NCBI RefSeq assembly: GCF_001949145.1
Contig: NW_019091370.1
Span: forward strand, 2,002,575 to 2,062,574
Direction of reading: 5' to 3'
Source of the DNA: Acanthaster planci
Lineage: Eukaryota; Echinodermata; Asteroidea; Valvatida; Acanthasteridae
DNA: 60,000 bases
This document shows positions 25,401-37,400 of this stretch, in pieces. Below the pieces are notes generated by a model. The model was not told the DNA's origin. It saw only the letters and a list, made by a program, of their open reading frames with translations, and did not search any database. A program made the translations under genes and the position numbers. Positions within the stretch are counted from its first letter, which is position 1, and the number at the start of each line of letters is the position of its first letter.

Positions 25401-28400
25401 GCCTCACATCAGTTTGATTTTTCTAATGCAAATAACATAGAGCCACAAAGAACAGAAGGGGCTCAACGTTGGGGACTAGATTTCCAAAACTGAACCCTAC
25501 AGCCTAAAAGAACTGAGGTTTGGATAACCTCCTACCTGTAGATATAAAAAGGACCCTGGAGAAAGTAGATCAAAGAGTGGGGTGAAACCGGCCCATCCCA
25601 TGCTTACCCTCCTCATACCTCCATGTTGGTTGAGCCCTTTTTCTAAAAAAATATTTCATTGTGAGGTTCATGAGAAAGCATTAACTTTCTGATGTGCAAC
25701 ACATTTCCGCACACTTAAGTCACATAAATGTAAATGTTTGCAGTATTACGGGAACACCCTGTTTGTGAAAATCATTCTTTGATAAGTAAGTCAGACAAAT
25801 CAAGAGATAAAAGGCTACGCAATGTCAATGTCATTCAATGCCACCGGTGTACTATTCTTGGTGGTGGCACTGTTTTCACAAATTACCACATCTCCCCAGG
25901 CCGGGCATTAGTTTGCACGAGATTTGCTGATTGGCTCCGTCCCTAAGGAGGGTTTCAGTACGTGTAAGACTGCAAGGACCAGCGCTAGGGCCCAGCCATG
26001 ATGCAGGAAGCCTGGCAGAGTGCAACCTCCCCAGGTGCTTTCCTAAATTTCAGGTATGCTCCCTCTTAGGACCTTTTGATGGTGACTTTTTGGCATTACT
26101 TCCTGCTGGATGACTTTGACGAGCGGAAATGTTGGTGAACTGAACTGTTCTTGAAACTCAAGTGGATCCCGCCATACTCTGTGCTTGGTGTTGGGTCTAA
26201 GATTTTTCCAAAAGGGCCATCAGTCAGTTTATGGAAAAAGAGACCAAAATCCCTGAGAATGAACTGAAATGTGCAATACTGAACATTTATGAAGGTATTC
26301 CAAGAGGCAAAATAAGAGATTTGGGGGTTTGGGCCACCCTAACCATTTCAAGTATGTACCCTCCCAAACCTACCCTTGCTGTTATTGGTTCAGAAAGTTC
26401 TGAGAACAGATTCATGTGTGTCAATACAATCAGCAACTTCACCAAGAGACAGCATTTCAGTCTCCATGGTGATCTGTGCATTTCAAGCAACAGCCATAGA
26501 CTAGAAGGACATAACAAATATCTCATGCATATTCATGATTGTGAGCCACATTCTAGCTGGTTCATTCTCCATCCCAGCAAGTTGTTGCTTTTTGCTGTTT
26601 ATCTCCCACCCATGCAAGGATCCATGCACAGATCAAATACATGTATACAGTACACCTGTACATGTACAGTTAACTGTCACCCAGTTAAATAAGCCATTTG
26701 TGAGTTAAATTTGAATAAAATCTGGTACACTACTTTATATCATTGCACATAAATGAAACAATTTGAATTCCCCACACTAAAGACACTGTTGCTATACTTT
26801 GTGATACAGGGCAAGCTTTTGCATAGCGACCACCATCTCCGGAATGGACTGGTTCCTTTGTGCTTTTTTTTTCCATTGAAAACAGTGTATTGGTGCCAGG
26901 CTTCTCTGATGTAACTAAGCAAAAGCTTGCCCAAAGCCACGAGGGTTAGCTACAATATTTTCAAAACGGAGAATTCAAATTGTAATGTTCACATGAATTT
27001 AAAGAGCTCAATGTACCAGATTTTATTCAAATTTAACTCGCAAAAGGCTTATTGGGCAACAGTCCACTTTACACATACATGCGCCTCAAGTTCATGAAAA
27101 AATCATGGAACTGTTTCATATGGATAGCAAACATCCTAGCACACATGTAAATCTTTAAATCAGAGTTTTCCACTGACTGATGTCCTATCCACAAGGTATG
27201 GTTTAAAAAAATATAAAACAGCTTATTTTAGGCAGGTTTGCTTCCGCTACCTCTGGGAGTTGATACATGGACTATCCGCCCTTAAGCCACATTATATTTG
27301 TGTACTATAAAAAGGTTGGACAGCCAAGTTCCTAACACTGGACTATGCAATGTCTAAGTATCAACTTCCCAAACTTCCTGTAAACAAGTGCTTTGGACAG
27401 CTGAGGGGAATTATCAAGTGTTCTACTGAAAACAAACCAAGACCTGGCAAACTCAGCTTCGACTGATTCTACAACGCTCCATGCCATGAACAATTAAAAT
27501 CTTGACAGTGCAGAACTACCAAGTGTTAGCCATTCATGAGCATCACTTCCCATTTCTAAATCCATGAGATTGAATCTAAACATAGTTTAGCCGTTTCAAG
27601 TCCTACACTAAAGAGGAAAAAATTAATTGCTCTAAAATGACTCACCTGGTCATCTTGCAACAGCAGCAAACTAACAAGAACTATGTTGATAGTGTTGCCC
27701 AATGTGGCATCCTTATACAAACTAGTCACCTGAAAAACAGAATGCAAAAATAATCATTTTAAAACTTTACTACTTGACTCTTATTGGTTGAAACCAAGGA
27801 TGCGTAGAAGGCACTACAGATCACGAGCCAGAAGAGACCTGGAGAGAAAAATAACAGTATTATCTGATAGGGGAAGGAAGGCTCAGAAGGTTATACTGGA
27901 ACAAAAACATGTTTGGACAGTCTGGCATCTTGGCAAGAAATGTTCATAAAAGCATTTACAGAAGGGTTCAGACTCAAACCACATCTAGCAAATAGGACTT
28001 TAAAATACTTGACTTTCAGCATTCCTGTTACATGTGTTTCTAGAATGCTTACAATATGAGGGGGTCTAAACAAATCTGATGAGACGCCATTCCGAGGGGC
28101 CATTTATACTCACGCAGCTGTCTTAACTTGAACGTGTGCGCACATCAGCAATTGACTACTGCCTATTGGTCAAGGAGAAACTTCATGCATGCGCACCACC
28201 TGCGTGCGAACAGGATGGCCCCAAAGTAATGGCTTCGAATAATGCTTCCAATAATGCTGCAACTTGTGTCAACACTGTGTCTGCCTTAAGGATTTGTTGA
28301 CGGGAGATCTCTAAATAGGTTATGACACGGTAAAGCTGGAAAATTGAGAGAGATTAACCAAAACACTTATCATATCCTTCTTGGGGCGTGTTAAACTCAA

Positions 28401-31400
28401 AAACTGATACCATGCCAAAATGGAGACAAATTACAATGTGACAAGGACTACTTCCTGTCCTGTATTCATCCTGAGGTGGAAAATAAACTGGACATTCTTC
28501 CAGAATATGGAAAACATTGTACTTTTATTGTGGGGCTTTACATGTCACATTCCAAACTTTGATCCGCGACGTACAATATCTCTCTTCTAGTTGGTGACAA
28601 GATATTAAGTCTGGCCCGAATCATCAAATAATTAATCCGCATAAATCACAAGGTCTAGAATTCCGCCCCACCAAGACAGCTGAACAAGAATATTGTCCAC
28701 TCAACATCCCATTGGATAAATCTTAGCGGTCAGAACTATTTTTAAAAGCTGTACTTTTATTCCGGGGGGACCATGTTCAATCATTTGATCCCTGATGTAT
28801 AATATCACCCTTCTAAATTGTGACCAGAGATAACTTGTCCAACTCAATTCCAGCCCAATTATGGTATCAACAACTTAATCCACATCAATCTCATGCTCTC
28901 GAACAATTGCGCCCACTGGCCATTTCAAATAAAGCTGAACAACTTTGCCCTCAACTAAACATCCTACTGGTATTTGATAAATCTTGGGCAGTCGGAACTA
29001 TTTCTCAATGAGCGGGCACTGTTGAAATCTGCTGGAAAAAGGGAGGGCGTGTTTTTTACATTGCAAAGATGGCTCTTTGGTGGGAACTCGGGGCATGCAC
29101 GCACAAATTTTGGCATGTAGGCTTGGGATGTGCTGAGTATGCGTGGTCAACTTCTGTCTGAACAGACTGTCTTTGCACATGCCCCAGGCACACGGACAAG
29201 CCCAGATGAAGTTGAAGACCTTAGAAGACCTGGCTGTCTCATCTTTGCCAGTAAAGGGTGCACTTCAACTCTGCAATCTTGCCAGAAATGGACAAGATCT
29301 GTTTTATCACGGGGGGGTAACAAATGAAATCCAAGTTATCAGAAAAGTCTGAAAACTAGTCAAAACATGTATACTGACACCTGCAGGGGCAATACCACTG
29401 CCAGTATAATTTTTTTCTTGGGGGGGCGATTGGAAAGTATTTTATTAAAAGTTGCCCCTTTGGGGTAAAAAGTGAATACTAATTTGCGCATGAAGACAGC
29501 ATGTTAATCAAACATGAAGCGTGGCCTGAAATTTAGGAAATAACCCCACCTCATCTGCCCTGGCTATGTAGCTCTAATAAAATGAATGCTAGGGGGGAGA
29601 GAGGAGGCAGACAGGAGAGGGCCTTTCCCAGAGTGCAAGACCATGCCTGTGTCCTGCATGACAAAAATCAGCTTGTCATTTTTTGCACCTGTTTCTAAGT
29701 GACATATGGCTGACCAGTTCATTACTGTGCATTGACTTTGTCCCCCCAACCAATTATTTGCAAACCTGTTCTGGTGATGTCAAGGACTCGGACTGTGTCA
29801 AGATTGTGTATTTCCTGTCGCACTTTCCAATTCAACCTGCTCAGATTTCGTCAAGAGTCAAACACGTGACATTCCAAAGCTTTCTTAATAAGTGCTGCTG
29901 TCACTTGCCATAATATTTGCGGGCAGTTATCGGTGATAGAGACAGGGTGTAAGTAATGATAAGCCAGTATTCTTTGATTGTGAAATACAAACACATCAGT
30001 TTATTCCTAGAAGTTACTTCACAAAATCTTGTTCCCTTGTCCTATACCCCAGCCACCAGTTGTTGTTACTGTGGAGTCCCAAATGGAAATCAGTTTGAAC
30101 TGTTCACGTTTACCCTGGATAAAGACATGTAACAAATAGACGAAGTCCTGTATTGAAGAATCATGGATGGTGTAAGAATGGTGTAATCAGTTCCTGAAAG
30201 AAGTTTATTTTCCCAATATTAATTAACAGGCAACCAGAAGGTACACAACATGCATGCTAGAAACAACATAAAAAAGTAAGGTACTGTACTGTACTGGCAC
30301 ATGGAGCACTCCAAGCCAACTAGCATGGTATATGTTGAACTTTTGCATTCACGTTCACCACCGGGAATTTGGTATCCTTCTTCCTGGCCAGTCCAGCTAT
30401 TTTGTGCTTCATGCGGATATCACATTGGTCATCTCAATGCAAGGGAGGCTGACGGCAATCCTTTGGGGCATCTGGCATACAGGGTACAGTTATTTTTATC
30501 TTAGAAAGGTTCATCCAAAGAAGGCCACCTACTTGTACTTGCATCATGAAAATACCTCTTGGTACAACCCTCCAGACTCAGTACACGCTTGTCATTCCTT
30601 ACATTGTTATTTGTCTCTGTAAATCACTTATAAGTACAAGTATTCTCATATGCATACATCAACCGAATTTCCTGTTTTCCACATTCTTACTGATAGCAAG
30701 AATCAATTAAAAGCTTGCTCATTTGAGACACACCCCCCCAAACAAATCTGACCCCAATGAAGGGTGATATTTCTCCAAACTTTGATCAACACCATTCTTA
30801 TATTTATATTCCTGCGGGACATTTCCTTTGTTCTTGTGTACTAAAACTTAGTGTGTGAAGTGCAATTTCCAACTTGCTCCCATTTGAACCTGGCTATCTT
30901 TCCTGGGTTGATATTTTGACCAAATGTCTCTTATATAAAATATTTCACTCTGTGACAACTACCGGTAAGTAGGCCTACACCTTGTAAATTTCTCCCTGAG
31001 TAAATGCACCCAAATCCATTTTGTGAAATTCTTGTGGGGGTATCATGGAATAACCCCACAAAGACAATGAATATTCCTTGTGGGGTGCTACTTCCTATTG
31101 TTCTGGCACCCTACAAGGCACCATAATCACACACAGGAATAGTTGGCAATGTGTCAGAGATATACACAAACAACCACTGTTGTGTACACATTTTTAAAAA
31201 TGTGCTTTATCTGCCTAAAGCTCACTGTAACATGTACATATAAACATAGTTTCTCATACCGGATCTACCCCAGGTTGGTGAGAAATGAAACAGCCTCACA
31301 AGGCTTCCCTCCTTTGTTTTGTTAATACAATTTAATGCCCCATCCCTGTGGTCATGCTTTCATACATCATCACAATCCTGGCAAACCGCGGATGCCGGAG

Positions 31401-34400
31401 GCATAATATGTAATAGCACCTCAATTGTATAGGAAATACTGCAGTCCACCTCACAGCACTTGTCAGTTTAGTCCAATTAACGGCCCCTCACAGTAATTTG
31501 AAGCTATGTATACATGCACAGTATGTAGGAAATACAATAAGGAAATTCAGTGTCCACAACCAACAGGTTAAGAAAGACATTTCCTTAAAGACAGGCCTGT
31601 CTGGGGGAAACAATGCACCAGCAAAGTGGCAACTGTTTAGCTAATTAGGCTGAGATTGGCCGTGCCTACATCCACAGACATCCCATGACTATGATTAAAC
31701 ATGAATGAATCATGGACAAAAATGTGTAACGCAGAGGGAAGGCTGACATGTTACAAATTGCATTGAAGAGGGTGACAATATTCTTATGGCAACACTTTTT
31801 TCTAAAAAAAAATTAGGGTCAGGAAAAAAGGTGATGTTTTTATTCCATACCTCACTTTGAGCGTTAAACTAGTGCATGTACCGGGTACTATAATCCTGGC
31901 AAAACATTTTATGTGCTTAAATTGCTTTGCAAGACTATGCATATATTATTGTTTTCCTAATGGAGCTCTGATGCATTTCCTAACAGAACTAAACGTCATC
32001 TGCTTGAAAGAACAGTGTCGTCAAATTTACCGTACATCCCACTTTTGGGGGGGCGCGTAATCCTGAAGGGTTTTGAGTCATCACATCTGTTTCGAATAAT
32101 ACACTGCACACAAGTAGGAATGAATTTGATAGAAATATATCACACCAATATATACACAACGTACATGTGAAATGCATTAAACTGTTGACTCTTGCCAAAA
32201 AAAATCAGTTCAGATTTTTTTTAAACTTGACCTTTCTGACCAGCTTTTACCGCAAGACAAATGTTTTGATCAGTTCACAGGTAAAATCCAAACTGGTTTG
32301 CAGTGAAGCATGGTGACAGGGCTTTATCTGTCATCATTGAATGCTTAATCTCGTTAATAGGTTGACATCCACTATCAAAATTGCTCCGGGCACCTGCAGT
32401 TAAAGGTTGTGATACAGCAGCACCATGGGCTATGGGTTTAAGAGACTGCTCTACTTGCTATAGCCATCACTCAGCTACGGCTAGCGGCTAGAAACAACAC
32501 AATCATCTTTGGGAAATCCATGAGCCTCCCAGCTCATGGCTTCCATGGGATACGTGTATGCATGTTATTTCCAGCCAGCAGCCTTAATTGCACTGACAAC
32601 CAACCATTGTAACTCAGTTTTTGGTGGGCCATAATAAATCGACTGTGATGTGGAAAGAGAGAGGTTTACTCTGAATGCGCCCTGCGCCTTCTGCGAGCAC
32701 ATTCAGATGAAACTTATTCACGCCACCTTCATGGTCATGCACATTCCATACCACACGCATCCGGCATGTGAACCTCAATGAGGCCTCTTCTGATGGTAAG
32801 AAAGCGCCCTCTCACGTTTGTGCGCTGACCTAATACACTGAAATACACAAAAACCATGAAATACCCGGTAGTAATCAGAAGTGCATACTATAAAAAAACC
32901 AAAACAAAACCCCTTCTTTTTTTATGTGGTAAATGCCGAATGACAACTGTTTGAGACCTTTGGCAATGACAGGAAACGTGCAACCCCTAAACTCCAAGAC
33001 TGGAAGATAACTTCCAAATTAATGCAAAAACTTAGAACTGACCCAAAAAAAGTCAACATATCGTTGCCCCACTCCACTCAATGTGGAAAATGTACATAGT
33101 AGTATGTACATGTCAAGTTTGTCCTGCAGGCAATCATGGAGCTATTAACTTTCAGGCATTTAACAAACTTAATCCCCAGTTTCCAGAAAAAAGACAAGTG
33201 CATGTACATGTATGCACATGTATGTTATTGGAGCCACATGCCTAGCACGGAGTTTATTCACTCTGGAGCATAATCCCCCCCCTCAAATGCATTATATGTG
33301 CAATGCCAAGCCACTTGGCAACAGGGGGCTGACACTTGTCAAAATGGTCTCTGTCAATTGTATATCATTAGCAAAGCATTAAGATGTCGTTGCGCCCTGA
33401 GTCAAGTCCAAGAGCACAGCCTCAAGACTCCGCCCGAATTAACAAGGTCATGTTGTCACAGAAAACTTCACAACATATGCTGAGAGGCTTTAATTTGCGC
33501 AGCATTGCAAGTGGCTCTGCAATGTCAATATTTTCAAGATTACATTTGTAGGATGCAAATTAAAGCAACAAAGTTGATCTCTTCAAGGTAAATCTGCCAG
33601 CGAGCAATGCTCTTGGCGTGGTCTTTGTAGGCTGGAGTACATTTTCGTTTGTTCAATTTTCAAAAGTATTCAAAGCAATGTCTATCATACATTAGGCCAA
33701 TGTGGCCCATCAGGCCAGCGTTAATCACCAGTTTCAAAAGCAACAGATGTGGCAACCCCCTGGATTGGATGCCAGTCCACTGTAGGTTACACCAGACATC
33801 TGCATTCCCCAGGTAATGTCAGGATCTGATCCATACTCCTAGGTGGAAAAGGGCAAGTAGGGTTTAAATGGCGTACGAGCGGACTGCCTATTGTTAGCCA
33901 CTGGACTCGAATCTATGCCATCTGATCATGAGTCACAAACCCCTTTAACTACCACTAGGCTATTCCCCCCACACACACACTCAACCTGCGCTGATACACT
34001 ATCCATCCTGAAGAAGTGCATTAACCAGTAATGGAGCTGGATTTTAGACATGATACCTATATGATCCAACACTGGCTACATCCAAGCTCCCAACAAGTTT
34101 ACATAGCAATTTATGCCATGTCAGGGTGGATGAAGTTGAACCTGAATGATGGGAAACAGAACACTAATATGACCAACTGCTGACTCTTGTGATGTGGGCC
34201 ACAATACATGTATTTGTATTATGTTTCATTTGGGGTTTCAGGCTCCCAGGTTGTACATGTAGGTCAGCTGTTGAGCTCTCAGAGTTGGGGATTGGGAATT
34301 GGGTTGGGTTTAAGGGGAAGGGGTTGGGGTTAGGGGGTTTAGATGTTGGGTTGAAGGGGCTGGGTGTACGTGTTGGGGGTTTTGCTTGGAAAGTTTGGTA

Positions 34401-37400
34401 TTGGGCTTGGGTGCTGAGTTGGCTTTTGTGTGTTGGAGTTGGGGGGAGAGTTTGGGGGCTGGGTTTTGTTGAATTGGGATGCAGTCAGGAAATTTATCCT
34501 TCGTTTCACGTTTGAAACCAATAGTCAGTAATGCTGGCTCTTTCTGGCAAGTTTATCAGGTTGAATTTTTGAGTCCTGAATAGAAAATATTGTAATTCAG
34601 GTCAAACTGGACGGCCATTTCTGAAACACTGCTTGCAAACCAGTCCTCAATTTGATTGATGAAATGGCCCTCTCTGTATGTACATGTAACCACCTGTTCA
34701 TACTCCTTCAACCCCCACCCCAATTTATGTGAATACCAGCCAAGTTCAATTGCAACCTGTTTGTCTTGAGCTGGAAACCTGACTCCCATAAATTACAATC
34801 CCTGCCGTCAATAAGCCAGCAAGTTCCACCTCACATTGGTCATCATGGGAAAACTCAACGCTGACCGTGCTCACCCCGTGAGCCATCATGGTGTTTGCAG
34901 CAAGCCCTGGTAATTCTCTCCAAACACTGGAAAATGTGTTGGTGGTATGGTCAAGCATAGTACACACATGTACATGTACATTGCAACTGAAAGTTAACTC
35001 GGGGAATTGGGTGGGAAATTTTGTGAAAAGAATTCACTTTCACACTCACATTCCACAAGGTGTGAAAATGATTTCCCACTTTTTAACCCTCATAGGAAAC
35101 TCTGTGAAAATCTTTTCCCACTTGCATGAAAATCTACTGGGTTACAATTCTTCTCCCACTGGTAGGAAAGTCTTTGAAAATCTTTTCCCACTTGGGAAAT
35201 TTTTTTTTAAGGTTTTGTGAAATGAAATTGAATTCCCTAGGAAGAAAAAAGTATGATGAGAATTTCCTATTCAAGGGTTAACTTTCAAAGGGAAAAGTAC
35301 TGGAGGCGCAAGAAAGTGCATCCCATTGCTTCTGACCCAATAACCTAAATTGCTAAGTAATTCAAGAGCTGCAAGAATTGCTTTCAAGTTACAAGCCTTA
35401 CAGAAATCTGACACAATGAAATCTGGTAAGGGAACTACATTTTCAACCATATGGCTGAAATACTGAGCAACACATGCACGTATGTGTACATGTACATGCA
35501 TACTTGTACATAAAAAGGTTGGAGTCCGACTTCTCTTCCCATTTCACTTGGAAACCAAATAAGTGACGAGTCTAATTTAAGAGTCACATGGATCCTGTCG
35601 CATGGATGACCCTGTCTGACCCATTTAATCTCAGAATGAAGTCAAGAGAAAGCTGAAACAACACCCCCACCATTATGTACTGACTCAAAGCAAGCCGGTG
35701 TATGGATGAAAGACCTCCAAACAGCATGAAGTCAACTTCACTCACCCTTCTAACAAGCCCCCACATTTTCTTCAGGATAAAAAGAGGAAGTCTTCAGAAA
35801 TTTCAAATGAATTGAGCGAAGTTAGAGACTTAACTTTTTAGATTTTAGACAACACAAAAAGGTATCATGTACATGTAGGTTTGGTCTCTGAAAAGGATGG
35901 AACATTCAACTGTCTTGTGATGTAATTTAGAAGGTGTGAAAGCAGGAGCTGGGTACAAAATGTTTTTGTAACTTTTGAAAGACCTGGGGCAACAATGAAA
36001 TCATCGAAAGTTAAACTATTTCAAGTCAAAGAAATTCAGTAGCTCTTGTATGGGAATTTCTTACTGTTCAGTTTTTTAGGACTTTCCTGAACAAATAATG
36101 AGACCTTCAAATTCCTGTTTTTACTGACCCATAATTTTATTGGCAGACAGAAATTCCCATGACCATCTCTGTTCGGCAGAAAATCTCCCACTTACTTATT
36201 TTCATTAAAGACTCTCTTGACATCAAGAGGGTGTAAGCTTTCCTCGATGCATTAGAAAAAGGCTGATAACATCAAAAGCCTTGGAATGGTTCGAGGAATC
36301 AAGTTTCAATTTTTCATTGTGTGGGCTTTTTGCAGTCAGTATTGACAGTGACCCTCAGGAGGTGTTGGGGCACCTGGTGGGGATCTCTGAAGGATTAATG
36401 GCCAGGTGAACAAAAGCACAAAGGCCTCTGGTGACCAAACATCATGAGCTCAAGCTCTTTCCACCGGGTAAAAATGCATAATCTGCAGGAACTACATGTA
36501 TCTGTGCCATTCCAAATGGTGCACACTGCAGCACAATCAAAACAGAATATTTGTGCTTCCGGGTCAACCCACCCAACCTCGCAAATCAAGTCAAATCATA
36601 AATCTCTTTCTGAAGAAATAAACTTGAATATGGGGATAAGAGAGAGAGGAGTGGAGACAGATTCCCACAACATGGGTATCTACTCAGGTGTAGTGATGTT
36701 TGCTAATGGAATAAATAAGGCACGCAGTATCTACCGGTAGCAGTATCCGTCATTTAAAGGCACCCCATATATTACCGTTACCCCTGCACATTGGGCAGAC
36801 AGCATCAGAGCATTCCTAACACCATCTCAGCTCCCTGGGGAGTGCAGGAGAACTCCACTGGCCTGATGCTGCCATAACAGGCACAAATACATTCATCTCC
36901 CCTCACAAAGACCAGGGGCCAATTTCATAGAGCTGCTTAAGCACAAAATTTGCTTAAGCGTGAAAAAACCTTGCTTGACAAATCGGCTTACCAGCCAAAA
37001 CTCCATGTGATGTATATTGGTTTGGAATGGTATTCGCCTGTCTTTTGGTGAGCATGACAATCACAAAGAATTTGAGCTGGTGACCTTTGTTTTTTAAGCA
37101 AGTTTTTTTTTGTGCTTTAGAAAATTTTGTGCTTAAGCAGCTCTATGAAAATAATTGGCCACTGGTGGAGAGAGGCACCTAGGGGTAAAGTGACTTGCCC
37201 AAGATACACATATGTATCAACAAACATGTACTTATATTTATATCTAATATCTTGTTGAATATTATTACACATATCTGTCACTTGTGGGGCAGGGGTGGCA
37301 GTAGTGAGTACGAGATATTCTCTGACACCTCATCACAGGTGGCGACATGCCTGTCAGCCAACCAGAAGTCCCTGTGCTCTCACGGTGTACTGTGCATGTC

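Noticed and set aside
26231-26692. 153-codon open frame on the plus strand
   Set aside because: It has no recognisable domain and ordinary composition, and it runs into the arm of a foldback element. A frame of this length is expected about once by chance in 60 kb.
34189-34515. 108-codon Gly/Val/Trp-rich frame
   Set aside because: It is fully explained by translation of the G-rich repetitive tract.
34556-34967. Pair of overlapping minus-strand frames ([15 protein letters not shown] and others) considered as an extra exon
   Set aside because: Exons 2 and 3 already join in phase at a conserved position. The peptide is unlike any part of the ADAMTS catalytic domain.
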